Positions 39,011 through 48,725 of a stretch of DNA of 64,000 nt are shown one piece after another. The notes beneath the pieces were generated by a model, which had not been told where the DNA came from, made no database searches, and saw nothing but the letters and a program-made list of their open reading frames with translations. The stretch's first letter is position 1. Every line of letters begins with the position of its first letter. Position numbers and translations under genes: made by a program. Source of the stretch: Comamonadaceae bacterium (GTDB lineage Bacteria; Pseudomonadota; Gammaproteobacteria; Burkholderiales; Burkholderiaceae_C); NCBI GenBank assembly GCA_947375135.1, contig CANCER010000012.1:36664-100663 (forward strand), given 5' to 3'.

Positions 39011-40675
39011 ATGCCACTTCCTCCCGCCCCCACCAAGCGTGCCGACCGCCTGCCTGCCAAGGCATTTGACGCCTCTGCACGCAGTGTCAGCCGACCCCAA
39101 CGCAAAGTCGAAAGTGTCGAAGCAGCGCCTACCCCCAGTGTGGTGGTTTCTCTCAGCAAACCGGTAGCCAAAGAGAGTCCGAAATTTGTGCCACAGGTAG
39201 CGGCACTCGAATCCGCGGCCAAAACGGACAAGCCGGTCGCAGCCAAGGCCTCCGGCAACACCCGGCGCTCCAAGCGCGTACACACCGGCCCGGCAAAATT
39301 GTTTGTGCTCGACACCAATGTGCTGCTGCACGACCCGATGTGCCTGTTCCGGTTCGAGGAACACGACATCTATCTGCCCATGATCGTGCTGGAAGAACTG
39401 GACGGCCACAAGAAGGGCATGACGGAAGTCGCGCGCAATGCGCGCCAGACCAGCCGCACGCTAGACCAGTTAGCCGGCGCACCCGGTGCCGATATCACGG
39501 CTGGTTTCCAGTTGGCCAGCACCGGCCACCGGGATGCACGCGGCAAGCTGCTTTTCCAGACCCAGTCGCTGAACTACGCTCTGCCCGCCAGCCTCCCCCA
39601 GGGCAAGGCCGACAACCAGATTTTGGGTGTGGTAGATGCCCTGCGCATGCAGTTCGCCCCGCGCGAAGTCGTGCTGGTGTCCAAGGACATCAATATGCGC
39701 GTCAAGGCGCGCGCGCTGGGCCTGGCAACAGACGACTACCAGAATGACAAGACGCTGGAAGACGGTGATTTGCTGTACTCGGGCTCCCTCGCCCTGCCCT
39801 CCGACTTCTGGGCCACGCACGGTCAAAGCGTAGAGAGCTGGCAACAAGGAGCGCACACCTTCTACAAGGTCGATGGCCCGTCCGTACCCCACATGCTGAT
39901 CAACCAGTTTGTGTACTTTGAGTCCCCCGGCGAGCCCAGCCTGTATGCGCGCGTCACCGAGATCCGCGGCACCACCGCTGTACTCAAAACACTCAAGGAT
40001 TTCAACCACCTGAAAAACGCCGTCTGGGGCGTTACGACGCGAAACCGCGAGCAGAACTTCGCCATGAACCTGCTGACCGACCCGGAAGTCGACTTCGTCA
40101 CACTCACCGGCACCGCCGGTACCGGCAAGACCCTGATGGCCCTGGCCGCCGGCCTGACCCAGGTGCTGGATGACCGACGCTACACCGAGATCATCGTCAC
40201 CCGAGCCACCGTCAGCGTGGGCGAGGACATCGGCTTCCTGCCGGGCACCGAAGAAGAAAAGATGGGCCCCTGGATGGGTGCGCTGGACGACAACCTCGAA
40301 GTACTGGGCAAGACCGACACCAGCGCCGGTGAATGGGGCCGTGCAGCCACCAACGAGTTGATTCGCAGCCGCATCAAAATCAAGAGCATGAACTTCATGC
40401 GCGGGCGTACCTTCCTGAACAAGTACGTGATCATCGACGAAGCGCAAAACCTGACGCCCAAGCAGATGAAAACGCTGATCACCCGCGCAGGCCCCGGCAC
40501 CAAGATCATTTGCATGGGCAACCTGGCCCAAATCGACACGCCTTACCTGACCGAAGGCTCCTCTGGTCTGACCTTCGCTGTGGACCGCTTCAAGGGCTGG
40601 CCGCATGGCGGGCACATCACGCTGGCTCGGGGTGAGCGCTCGCGCCTGGCTGACTTTGCCAGCGAAGTGCTTTAG
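39011..40675 (+). CDS. PIN-domain/PhoH-family ATPase (PhoH2 type)
   Basis: A 554-aa protein in three parts. Residues 1 to about 90 are a low-complexity basic region. A PIN domain follows (KLFVLDTNVLLHDPMCLF, then the acidic residues in VLEELDGHKKG and LVSKDINMRVKARALGL). The PhoH ATPase is C-terminal, with Walker A LTGTAGTGKTLMALAAG and Walker B YVIIDEAQNLTPKQMKTLI. Studied PhoH2 proteins act as RNA helicase plus ribonuclease. It is a monocistronic gene convergent with dnaB. The true start may be later, since the basic N-terminal region is poorly constrained. Confidence 0.92.
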   Translation: MPLPPAPTKRADRLPAKAFDASARSVSRPQRKVESVEAAPTPSVVVSLSKPVAKESPKFVPQVAALESAAKTDKPVAAKASGNTRRSKRVHTGPAKLFVLDTNVLLHDPMCLFRFEEHDIYLPMIVLEELDGHKKGMTEVARNARQTSRTLDQLAGAPGADITAGFQLASTGHRDARGKLLFQTQSLNYALPASLPQGKADNQILGVVDALRMQFAPREVVLVSKDINMRVKARALGLATDDYQNDKTLEDGDLLYSGSLALPSDFWATHGQSVESWQQGAHTFYKVDGPSVPHMLINQFVYFESPGEPSLYARVTEIRGTTAVLKTLKDFNHLKNAVWGVTTRNREQNFAMNLLTDPEVDFVTLTGTAGTGKTLMALAAGLTQVLDDRRYTEIIVTRATVSVGEDIGFLPGTEEEKMGPWMGALDDNLEVLGKTDTSAGEWGRAATNELIRSRIKIKSMNFMRGRTFLNKYVIIDEAQNLTPKQMKTLITRAGPGTKIICMGNLAQIDTPYLTEGSSGLTFAVDRFKGWPHGGHITLARGERSRLADFASEVL

Positions 40676-40695
40676 CAGCGGTGGAGCGTGGGGGC

Positions 40696-42099
40696 CTAAT
40701 AATCCCCGCCGCCGCTGTTCGCCAGGCTTTCAAACTTGGTGATGTTGCGCAGGAAAGCAAGCTTGACGGTCCCGGTGGGGCCGTTTCGCTGTTTGGCAAT
40801 GATGACCTCGGCGACGCCCGGCTCCTTGCAAGCGTCTTTTGTGTAGTACTCATCGCGGTAAATGAACATGATGATGTCGGCATCCTGCTCGATCGCGCCG
40901 GACTCGCGCAAGTCACTCATCATGGGGCGTTTGTCGGGGCGCTGCTCCACGCTCCGGTTGAGCTGCGACAAGGCAATGACAGGGCACTTGAGTTCACGTG
41001 CCAGCATTTTCAGTCCACGGGATATTTCACCCAGTTCGGTGGCGCGATTTTCGCCGTCGCTGCTGCTGCCGCTCATGAGCTGCAAATAGTCAACCACGAT
41101 CAGGCCGAGCTGGCCGTACTGGCGTGACAGGCGGCGCGCATTGGCGCGCACCTCACTGGAGTTGAGGCCCGGGCTTTCGTCAATGTGCAGCGAAATGGTG
41201 CGCAGCTTCTCAATGGTTTCGATCAGGCGCGGCCACTCCTCGTCCGTTAACTTGCCCGTGCGCAAGTGGCCCTGGTCGATCCGCCCGATCGAGCCCACCA
41301 CCCGCACAGCCAACTGGGCCGCACCCATTTCCATGGAGAACACGGCCACAGGAAGGCCCTCATTCAAGGCCACGTGTTCGGCCACATTGATGGCCAAGGC
41401 TGTTTTGCCCATGGAGGGCCTTGCAGCCAGCACAATCAAGTCACCGGCCTGCAGGCCTGCCGTCATGCGGTCCAGGTCATAGAAGCCGGTGCGCACCCCA
41501 GTCACGTCGTTGGGGTTGTCCGCCATCTCCTGGACGCGGTCCAGCAAATTGACCACCAGCGTGTCCATGGCCTGAAAGCCTTGCTTGTTGCGCTTGCCCT
41601 GCTCGCCGATATTGAAGATCTTCTGCTCGGACTCGTCGACGATTTGCGACACCGCACGTCCCTTGGGATTGAAGGCGCTGGTGGCAATTTCATCGCTGGC
41701 AGTCACCAGTTTGCGCAGAATCGAGCGGTCGCGCACGATCTCTGCATAGCGGCGGATATTGCTGGCGCTGGGCACGTACTGGGCCAGCGAGTTCAGATAG
41801 GCCAAGCCCCCGATTTCCTCAGCCTTTCCCTGGCCCTGCAGGTGCTCGAACACGGTAATCACGTCGGCCGGTTTATTGCCATTCACCAATGTGCCGATGG
41901 AGCCATAGATCAGCTTGTGCTCGTAGCGGTAAAAGTCACCCTCCACAAGCACGTCGCCCACCCGGTCCCAGGCCGTGTTATCCAGCAAAAGCCCCCCCAG
42001 CACACTGGACTCACCCTCAATGGAGTGCGGCGGGATACGAAGCTGGGCAATCTGACGGTCTTGCCCATGTTCATCGACGGAGAAAATATCGGCTGACAT
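40696..42099 (-). CDS. dnaB: Replicative DNA helicase DnaB
   Basis: A 467-aa hexameric helicase. The N-terminal DnaG-interacting domain starts LRIPPHSIEGESSVLGGLLLDN, followed by the RecA-like domain with Walker A ARPSMGKTALAINVAEHVAL, VVDYLQLMSG (Walker B) and ELKCPVIALSQLNRSVEQRPDKRPMMSDLRESGAIEQDADI. ATG 42099 has AAGGAA upstream. It lies 206 bp downstream of rplI on the same strand, separated by a terminator and a group of DnaA-box-like 9-mers. Confidence 0.97.
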   Translation of the reverse strand: MSADIFSVDEHGQDRQIAQLRIPPHSIEGESSVLGGLLLDNTAWDRVGDVLVEGDFYRYEHKLIYGSIGTLVNGNKPADVITVFEHLQGQGKAEEIGGLAYLNSLAQYVPSASNIRRYAEIVRDRSILRKLVTASDEIATSAFNPKGRAVSQIVDESEQKIFNIGEQGKRNKQGFQAMDTLVVNLLDRVQEMADNPNDVTGVRTGFYDLDRMTAGLQAGDLIVLAARPSMGKTALAINVAEHVALNEGLPVAVFSMEMGAAQLAVRVVGSIGRIDQGHLRTGKLTDEEWPRLIETIEKLRTISLHIDESPGLNSSEVRANARRLSRQYGQLGLIVVDYLQLMSGSSSDGENRATELGEISRGLKMLARELKCPVIALSQLNRSVEQRPDKRPMMSDLRESGAIEQDADIIMFIYRDEYYTKDACKEPGVAEVIIAKQRNGPTGTVKLAFLRNITKFESLANSGGGDY

Positions 42100-42159
42100 G
42101 GAAGTTCCTTGTAAGCCCTGATGCTACGTCGCCAGCCCTGTGTCGTCGAGGGCTTTGGC

Positions 42160-42212
42160 TGGGTATAACCAGGCTGGATAACTGTGTACAAGCTGTGCAA
42201 ACCGGTGGATAA
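42160..42212 (-). promoter_or_regulatory. Cluster of three DnaA-box-like 9-mers upstream of dnaB
   Basis: On the minus strand: TTATCCACC (42212-42204), TTATCCAGC (42181-42173) and TTATACCCA (42168-42160). Against the consensus TTATNCACA these match 8, 7 and 8 of 9 positions. All point the same way, toward dnaB, whose start is 61-113 bp downstream. They may let DnaA regulate dnaB. Confidence 0.4.
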
Positions 42213-42228
42213 GCCGGCCCACAATGAC

Positions 42229-42260
42229 AAAAGCCGCTGGAGTGAACCCCGGCGGCTTTT
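42229..42260 (-). terminator. Terminator after the rpsF-priB-rpsR-rplI operon
   Basis: AAAAGCCGC (42229-42237) pairs with GCGGCTTTT (42252-42260). It stands 45 bp after the rplI stop. Runs of T occur on both strands (T4 on the minus, T6 on the plus), so it could work in both directions. Confidence 0.8.
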
Positions 42261-42304
42261 TTGGGAACCCGCCTGAGAACAGGCCGGTTCAGGCAAAACG
42301 CTAA

Positions 42305-42757
42305 TTAAGCAGTTTCGCCGTACACAGAAACAGTGATATCAACCACCACGTCTGTGTGCAGTGCAACGCTCACGGTGCTATCGCCAACGACCTTGATAGG
42401 ACCATTGGGCATGCGCACGTGGGACTTGACAACCTTGTAGCCGGCCTTTGCCAACTCTTCAGCGATATCAGAATTGGTCACAGAGCCGAACAAACGGCCA
42501 TCCACACCAGCCTTTTGGGTCAGCTTGATGGTCGTACCGCCGAGCTTTTCGCCCAGTGCTTGCGACTCAGCCAGCTTGCCAGCAGCGGCCTTTTCCAGTT
42601 CAACACGGCGTGCTTCGAATTCTGCCTTGGCAGATTCAGTAGCGCGGCGGGCACGACCGGAAGGGATCAAAAAGTTACGGGCATAGCCGTCTTTAACGCG
42701 GACGATTTCGCCCAGGTTACCGAGGTTCACGACCTTGTCGAGCAGAATGATTTGCAT
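42305..42757 (-). CDS. rplI: 50S ribosomal protein L9
   Basis: A 150-aa protein with the conserved N-domain ([35 protein letters not shown]), the long connecting helix (about 45-75) and the C-domain ([17 protein letters not shown]). Complete and normal. An AGGAG lies ahead of the ATG. It is the last gene of the S6-PriB-S18-L9 operon. Confidence 0.98.
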   Translation of the reverse strand: MQIILLDKVVNLGNLGEIVRVKDGYARNFLIPSGRARRATESAKAEFEARRVELEKAAAGKLAESQALGEKLGGTTIKLTQKAGVDGRLFGSVTNSDIAEELAKAGYKVVKSHVRMPNGPIKVVGDSTVSVALHTDVVVDITVSVYGETA

Positions 42758-42769
42758 GGGTCGGTCTCC

Positions 42770-43051
42770 TTAGATCTTGTGCTGGTCGCTATAAGGCAGC
42801 AACGCGAGGAAACGTGCGCGCTTGATAGCGGTGTTGAGTTGGCGCTGGAAAATCGCGCGGGTGCCGGTCAGGCGTGCGGGGATGATCTTGCCGTTTTCGG
42901 CAATGAAGTCACGCAGGGTGTCGATGTCTTTGTAGTCAATCTCTTCGACGCCGGTCACGGTGAAGCGGCAAAAGCGCTTGCGCTTGAACAGCAGTGATTG
43001 TGTGTTGCGCTTGGGGCGCTTGTCTTTGTTGAAACGTTTTGGTCCGGGCAT
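42770..43051 (-). CDS. rpsR: 30S ribosomal protein S18
   Basis: A 93-aa protein with the core [52 protein letters not shown], which is S18 throughout. The N-terminal extension [15 protein letters not shown] is basic and usual for Burkholderiales. AGGAG precedes the ATG. S18 binds S6 on the 30S platform; the genes are in the same operon. Confidence 0.98.
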   Translation of the reverse strand: MPGPKRFNKDKRPKRNTQSLLFKRKRFCRFTVTGVEEIDYKDIDTLRDFIAENGKIIPARLTGTRAIFQRQLNTAIKRARFLALLPYSDQHKI

Positions 43052-43067
43052 GATGGACTCCTAAAAA

Positions 43068-43361
43068 TTAAGCTTGCAAAAAATCCTGGATATGAAAAAC
43101 AACTGACTTACCTTGGCGTGCATTGGCCAGAAACCCCTTGAAATTCCAGCGACTGCCGACTGCTTGTTGAGCGAGTCGTTCAGCCTGGGATCCAAAGGCC
43201 ACTGCCTTGATGACCATCTTCACGGTTCTGATTCCACCGGCTTCCTGGATTTGCGACGCGTGTTCGAGTCTGCAGTTCAGGGCCGGTATTCCTGCCGGTG
43301 TGTAGCGCATGGTTTCCACCTCTGCGATACAGGCATTCAGTTCCAGTGAATTGGCTTGCAC
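43068..43361 (-). CDS. priB: Primosomal replication protein N (PriB)
   Basis: A 97-aa OB-fold single-strand DNA-binding protein of the replication restart primosome. The core ACIAEVETMRYTPAGIPALNCRLEHAS is typical of betaproteobacterial PriB. The only start in a sensible place is GTG 43361. Its Shine-Dalgarno AAAGGAG runs directly into the GTG, with no spacer, which is unusual and may make translation depend on the upstream rpsF. It sits between rpsF and rpsR, the classic position. Confidence 0.92.
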   Translation of the reverse strand: MQANSLELNACIAEVETMRYTPAGIPALNCRLEHASQIQEAGGIRTVKMVIKAVAFGSQAERLAQQAVGSRWNFKGFLANARQGKSVVFHIQDFLQA

Positions 43362-43395
43362 TCCTTTATGGGGAAAGGTGTCAGGTTTTCAACAA

Positions 43396-43767
43396 TCAGG
43401 CTTGTTGTTGGTATTCGGCTTGTTGGGCCTTGCGTGTTTCTTCGCGCTCAACGGTCTTCATCATGGAAGAGGGGCCGGTATCAGCCTTCTTCTTCAGAAC
43501 CGTCAAATGGCGCAACACGGCATCGTTGAACTTAAACGCGTGTTCGAGTTCCGCCATCACAGCCTGATCGGCCTCGATGTTGATGCACAGGTAGTGGGAC
43601 TTGGCCAGCTTGTTGATCATGTACACCATCTGACGACGGCCCCAATCTTCAACACGGTGCACCTTGCCACCGCCGGCGGTGATCATGCCCTTGTAACGTT
43701 CCAGCATGGCGGGAACTTGTTCGCTCTGATCCGGGTGGATCATGAGAATGATTTCGTAATGACGCAT
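43396..43767 (-). CDS. rpsF: 30S ribosomal protein S6
   Basis: A 123-aa protein: [56 protein letters not shown] 43767 has AAGGAG 5 nt before it and was chosen over the frame start at 43803. It is the first gene of the operon. Confidence 0.97.
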   Translation of the reverse strand: MRHYEIILMIHPDQSEQVPAMLERYKGMITAGGGKVHRVEDWGRRQMVYMINKLAKSHYLCINIEADQAVMAELEHAFKFNDAVLRHLTVLKKKADTGPSSMMKTVEREETRKAQQAEYQQQA

Positions 43768-43895
43768 TGATACTCCTTGTGGATGACCCTGGACTTCGTT
43801 CATTCAATCCAGGTAAAGAAAAAGCTGCCCCCGGCGTCTAAACAGGGTGCAGCAAGGCGAAGCCCATGATTATATCCCAAGCGCGGCAGGTACCC

Positions 43896-46175
43896 CTACG
43901 CTTCAGAAGGACAGGGTTCCGGGCTGGAAACCAGACTGAGAAGGACGGTTGTCGCCAGCCCTGCGGATACACCGAAAATCCCGGCGGAAACGGGCTGAAT
44001 GCCAAACCACAGACCCGAACCCGCAAGTCCGAAGGCCTGGCGCACCCCGGCCTGGTTGATCACCAGGTAATACACCGTGACCGCGAGCCCGCTGAGCATG
44101 CCGCCGATGGCGCCTACCCGCGTGGTGCGGGGCCAGAAAATGCCCAGCACCATGGCAGGAACAAAGGCGGCGCCGGCCAGCGAGAAGGACGCCGCCACCA
44201 GGTAAAGAATACCGGCAGGGCGTTGGGCCGCCACATAGGCCGCCATCAGGGCCACCACCAGCAGCGCGAACTTGGACCACATGACGCGGCGCATGGATTG
44301 CGCCTGGCTGTTGTCCCCCTCAAAGTACACGTCATGGGCCAACGCATTGCCGATGGTCAACAGCAGGCCATCGGCCGTGGACAGGGCTGCGGCAAGCCCC
44401 CCTGCAGCCACCAGCACCGACACCACATAAGGCAAGCCACTGATCTCCGGCGAGGCCAGCATCAACAGGTCCGGTCCGATCTTGAGCTCGGCAAACTGCA
44501 AAATACCATCGCTGTTGACATCCGAAAAACTCAACAACGAGGGGTCGCGGGACCATTGGGCCATCCAGGCCGGCAAGGCATCAAAAGGCTGCCCCACCAG
44601 ATGGGCCATGACCTCATACTTGACAAGTACAGCGAGGGCCGGTGCGGAAACGTACAGCAAGGAAATAAACACCAGCGACCAAGCCACCGAACTGCGCGCT
44701 TCGGCCACCGTGGGCGTGGTGTAGTAACGGGTCAACAAATGCGGGAGTCCCGCAGTGCCCACCATCAGGCAGAACATCAGGGCCAGGAAATTCAAGCGTG
44801 AACTCTGGAAGGTCTGTTGCTCCTCTGCGCTGCCTGCGGGGTCCCCATCAAACGGCCGGGCATGGGGTGCCAGACCGCCCAAAGGCTTGGCGCGCTCCCG
44901 GTAGTCCGCCGCCAAGTGCGTCCAGCGTTCGCGGGCCACCGCCACATCCCTGGGCAACGCCGCCAACTCCCGCCGCAGATGATTGGCCAGCTCACTATCC
45001 GCCTTCACGCCGATGGCGTTCAGCCTGGAACGCAACTCCTGCCGATCGGACTGCAAGGACTGCTCCACGTTCAGCAACTTGCGCTCCAACACCTCGGCAC
45101 GCCAGGCGTACTCTGCAATCACCTGCTTCTCGGCCGGGGAGTCCATCAGACGCTGCTCGAGCACCGCAATTTTCTGCAGCTGCTGGCCATAAGCCAGAGG
45201 CGCCAGCGGATTGCCCACCTGCTTGTAGGCCAGCCAGGACAGCGGAATCAGGAAAGCCAGAATCATCACCCAGTACTGCACCGCCTGGGTCCAGGTCACA
45301 GCGCGCATGCCGCCCAGAAAAGAACACACCAGCACACCGCCCAGACCCAGCAAAATTCCGATTTCGAAATGCACACCGGTAATCCGCGAGGTAATCAGAC
45401 CCACACCATAGATCTGGGCCACCACATAGGTGAAAGACACCAGCACGGCGGCCAGGGCGGCAATCAGCCGCGGCCAGCGCCCGCCGTAGCGCAGGGCAAA
45501 GTAATCCGGCACGGTGTACAGGTTCATGCGCCGCAGATAGGGTGCAACCAGCAAGGCCACCAGGCAGAAACCGCCGGTCCAGCCCATGATGTAGGCCAAG
45601 CCACCAGGCTGCCCGCCTGAACCGGAAAAGCCCTGCAAATAGAGGCCACCGGCCAAGCTGATGAAAGACGCCGCACTCATCCAGTCGGCCGCAGTTGCCA
45701 TGCCGTTGTACAGCGCAGGAATGCGGCGACCGGCAACAAAATACTCGACCGCATCCGAGGTGCGGCCGTACACGCCAATCACCGAGTAGACGACCAGCGT
45801 GGCCGACAGGAAAATGCCGGCGATCCAGGCCTTCTGCAGCCCTCCGCGCTCGGCCATGGTCAGGATCACTATGAGTGCCAGTATCCCGAGCACCAGGCCG
45901 GCAAAGCGCAGGTGGTACTTGCGGGTATGCAAGCGAAAAGCGGGCGGATCAAAATCAACTTCAGCAGGTTCGCGCCGGTTGGCTGCACGCGCAAAAAACA
46001 CCACGATGGCGACAAACACCAGCAAGGCCCCCTGGGCCGCAAACCAGAAGGCCAAAGGCCAACCCGCGACTTGCATTTGCAAGTCGCGGGCGAAGAACAC
46101 CAGACCAAATGACGCAACAAACCACACAAACAAAAGCCCTGCGTGCAGGGGCCATTGGCGTTGCGTCCGCGCCAT
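43896..46175 (-). CDS. Sodium:solute symporter, VC_2705 type, fused to DUF4212-like N-terminal segment
   Basis: A 759-aa SSS-family transporter. Residues 1 to about 65 look like the small DUF4212 partner protein (QWPLHAGLLFVWFVASFGLVFFARDL, then a second helix), normally a separate gene beside such symporters. The SSS core begins near 90 (AVEYFVAGRRIPALYNGMATAADWMSAASF, GGLYLQGFSG). Between helices lies a hydrophilic, coiled-coil-like insert, about 331-460. At 552-563 is a perfect 12-residue EF-hand loop pattern, DVNSDGILQFAE. Substrate is probably acetate or another short organic acid, by analogy with ActP. The ATG is 5 bp after the ppsA stop, so ppsA and this gene may be one transcript. Confidence 0.87.
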   Translation of the reverse strand: MARTQRQWPLHAGLLFVWFVASFGLVFFARDLQMQVAGWPLAFWFAAQGALLVFVAIVVFFARAANRREPAEVDFDPPAFRLHTRKYHLRFAGLVLGILALIVILTMAERGGLQKAWIAGIFLSATLVVYSVIGVYGRTSDAVEYFVAGRRIPALYNGMATAADWMSAASFISLAGGLYLQGFSGSGGQPGGLAYIMGWTGGFCLVALLVAPYLRRMNLYTVPDYFALRYGGRWPRLIAALAAVLVSFTYVVAQIYGVGLITSRITGVHFEIGILLGLGGVLVCSFLGGMRAVTWTQAVQYWVMILAFLIPLSWLAYKQVGNPLAPLAYGQQLQKIAVLEQRLMDSPAEKQVIAEYAWRAEVLERKLLNVEQSLQSDRQELRSRLNAIGVKADSELANHLRRELAALPRDVAVARERWTHLAADYRERAKPLGGLAPHARPFDGDPAGSAEEQQTFQSSRLNFLALMFCLMVGTAGLPHLLTRYYTTPTVAEARSSVAWSLVFISLLYVSAPALAVLVKYEVMAHLVGQPFDALPAWMAQWSRDPSLLSFSDVNSDGILQFAELKIGPDLLMLASPEISGLPYVVSVLVAAGGLAAALSTADGLLLTIGNALAHDVYFEGDNSQAQSMRRVMWSKFALLVVALMAAYVAAQRPAGILYLVAASFSLAGAAFVPAMVLGIFWPRTTRVGAIGGMLSGLAVTVYYLVINQAGVRQAFGLAGSGLWFGIQPVSAGIFGVSAGLATTVLLSLVSSPEPCPSEA

Positions 46176-46180
46176 AGGCG

Positions 46181-48571
46181 TCACACAGCGAGTTGCTGCC
46201 AGGTCGCGATGACCGAATCCGGATTCAGCGAAATGGACGAAATGCCCTGGTCCTTGAGCCAATGGGCAAAGTCCGGATGGTCACTGGGACCCTGACCGCA
46301 AATACCCACGTACTTGCCCTGCTTGCGGCAGGCACTGATGGCCATGCTGATCAGCGCCTTGACCGCCTCGTCGCGTTCATCAAAGTCGGCAGCCAGCACT
46401 TCCAGGCCGGAGTCACGGTCCAGTCCCAATGTGAGCTGTGTCAGGTCGTTGGAGCCAATCGAGAAGCCGTCAAAGTACTGCAGGAATTGCTCGGCCAGAA
46501 TCGCATTGCTGGGGATTTCGCACATCATGATCAGCTTGAGTTCGAGCTCACCGCGGCGCAGTCCGTGCTTGGCCAAGAGCTCCGTGACCTTGCGTGCCTG
46601 CTCCAGCGTGCGCACAAAGGGCACCATCACCTGCACATTGGTCAAGCCCATATCGTTGCGCACGCGTTTGATCGCCTCGCACTCCATGGCAAAGGCCTCA
46701 CCAAACTCGGCCGACACATAACGCGCCGCACCGCGGAAGCCCAGCATGGGGTTCTCTTCTTCCGGCTCATAGCGGCTACCGCCAATGAGCTTGCGGTACT
46801 CGTTGCTCTTGAAGTCCGACAGGCGCACGATTACCGGCTTGGGCCAGAAGGCCGCGCCAATGGTTGCCACACCTTCGGCCACACGGTCCACATAAAAAGC
46901 ACGGGGAGACGCATGGCCGCGGGCCACGGATTCCACCGCTTTTTTCAGGTCGGCATCCACATTCGGGTAGTCGAGAATCGCCTTGGGGTGCACACCAATG
47001 TTGTTGTTGATGATGAACTCCAGGCGGGCCAGGCCCACGCCCTGGTTGGGCAACTGGCAGAAGTCGAAGGCCAGTTGCGGGTTGCCCACATTCATCATGA
47101 TCTTGACGTCAATCTCGGGCATCACGCCGCGCTGCACTTCAGAAACCTCGGTTTCCAGCAGGCCGTCATAGACAAAACCGGTATCGCCTTCGGCGCAGCT
47201 GACGGTAACCAACATGCCATCCCGGAGTTTTTCAGTGGCATGGCCACAGCCCACCACAGCGGGAATTCCCAGCTCGCGCGCAATGATGGCGGCATGGCAG
47301 GTGCGCCCGCCGCGGTTGGTCACAATAGCCGAAGCACGCTTCATCACCGGCTCCCAGTTGGGGTCGGTCATGTCGGTGACCAGAATGTCACCAGCTTGCA
47401 CCTGGTCCATATCGGCAATGCTGTGCACAATGCGCACCGGGCCGGTTCCGATCTTTTGCCCGATGGCGCGGCCTTCGATCAGCACGGTGCCCTTGCCCTT
47501 GAGCTTGTAGCGATGCTCCACCTTGTCGGCCGACTGGCTCTTCACCGTCTCGGGCCGCGCCTGCAGGATGTAGAGCTCGCCGTCGGTACCATCCTTGCCC
47601 CACTCAATATCCATGGGTCGGCCGTAGTGCGCTTCAATCACCAGGGCATAGCGCGCCAGTTGCTCCACATCGGCGTCGGTCAGCGAATAGCGGTTGCGCA
47701 TTTCGGTGGGCACATCGGTCGTCTTGACCAGCTTGCCGCCAGCGGCCTTTTCTTCAGCAGAGGTGAACTCCATCTGCAGCAGCTTGGAGCCCAGGCTGCG
47801 GCGGATTACGGCGCGCTTGCCGGCCTTGAGCATGGGCTTGTGCACATAAAACTCGTCCGGGTTGACGGCGCCCTGCACCACCGTTTCGCCCAGGCCGTAG
47901 CTGGAGGTAATGAATACCACATCGGAAAAGCCGGACTCGGTGTCGATGGTGAACATCACGCCGGCCGCACCCAGATCGGAGCGCACCATGCGCTGGATAC
48001 CGGCACTCAGCGCCACCACATCGTGGGCAAAGCCCTTGTGCACGCGGTAGCTGATGGCGCGGTCGTTGTACAGCGAGGCAAACACTTCGCGGATCTTGTG
48101 CAGGATGTCCTCAATGCCGACGACATTGAGAAAGGTTTCCTGCTGGCCGGCAAAAGAGGCGTCAGGCAAATCTTCGGCGGTGGCCGAGGAGCGCACGGCA
48201 AAAGAGGCGTTTTCGTTGCCGGCGCTAAGCACCTTGAACGATTCGCGGATGCCTTGTTCCAATTCCGGGGGGAAAGGTTGCACCTCCAACATGGCACGGA
48301 TTTCGGCACCGGCCACGGCCAGCGCGCGCACATCCTCCGTGTCCAGAGTGGCCAGGCGGCGGCTGATACGGCCTGCCAGGTCGTCATGCTTCAGAAATTC
48401 GCGAAAAGCGTGGGCCGTGGTGGCAAAGCCGGTTGGCACCTTCACACCCTCGGGAAGCTGGGAAATCATCTCCCCCAGACTGGCATTCTTGCCGCCCACC
48501 GATTCGACGTCGGTCATCCGCAGATGCTCGAAAGGAACAACCAGATCGGTTGGGTTAAATAGACTCGACAT
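46181..48571 (-). CDS. ppsA: Phosphoenolpyruvate synthase
   Basis: A 796-aa enzyme making PEP from pyruvate and ATP for gluconeogenesis. The N-terminal ATP-grasp part has [15 protein letters not shown] and [27 protein letters not shown], the swivelling domain has the catalytic His in [25 protein letters not shown], and the C-terminal TIM barrel ends with [18 protein letters not shown] 48571 has GGAG 7 nt upstream; the open frame continues to 49252 across the divergent ppsR and is not real there. It is divergent from its own regulator. Confidence 0.96.
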   Translation of the reverse strand: MSSLFNPTDLVVPFEHLRMTDVESVGGKNASLGEMISQLPEGVKVPTGFATTAHAFREFLKHDDLAGRISRRLATLDTEDVRALAVAGAEIRAMLEVQPFPPELEQGIRESFKVLSAGNENASFAVRSSATAEDLPDASFAGQQETFLNVVGIEDILHKIREVFASLYNDRAISYRVHKGFAHDVVALSAGIQRMVRSDLGAAGVMFTIDTESGFSDVVFITSSYGLGETVVQGAVNPDEFYVHKPMLKAGKRAVIRRSLGSKLLQMEFTSAEEKAAGGKLVKTTDVPTEMRNRYSLTDADVEQLARYALVIEAHYGRPMDIEWGKDGTDGELYILQARPETVKSQSADKVEHRYKLKGKGTVLIEGRAIGQKIGTGPVRIVHSIADMDQVQAGDILVTDMTDPNWEPVMKRASAIVTNRGGRTCHAAIIARELGIPAVVGCGHATEKLRDGMLVTVSCAEGDTGFVYDGLLETEVSEVQRGVMPEIDVKIMMNVGNPQLAFDFCQLPNQGVGLARLEFIINNNIGVHPKAILDYPNVDADLKKAVESVARGHASPRAFYVDRVAEGVATIGAAFWPKPVIVRLSDFKSNEYRKLIGGSRYEPEEENPMLGFRGAARYVSAEFGEAFAMECEAIKRVRNDMGLTNVQVMVPFVRTLEQARKVTELLAKHGLRRGELELKLIMMCEIPSNAILAEQFLQYFDGFSIGSNDLTQLTLGLDRDSGLEVLAADFDERDEAVKALISMAISACRKQGKYVGICGQGPSDHPDFAHWLKDQGISSISLNPDSVIATWQQLAV

Positions 48572-48725
48572 AGCAAAGCTCCAGAAGTTAAAACCGGCTA
48601 GCAGACACGTTTTGCACCGGGCGCCTGAGTTGTTCGATTTCTGGCGGCGCGAGGCACAAGCAAAATGCGCTAAATTGCGTGCATTGTAGGACGCCGTTCC
48701 TGCAGCAACGAGATCCATTCCCACC

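Noticed and set aside
46193..48562. A 789-codon open frame on the plus strand opposite ppsA
   Set aside because: It is His/Gly/Gln-rich, lacks any domain and mirrors ppsA; long antisense frames are common in GC-rich genes.
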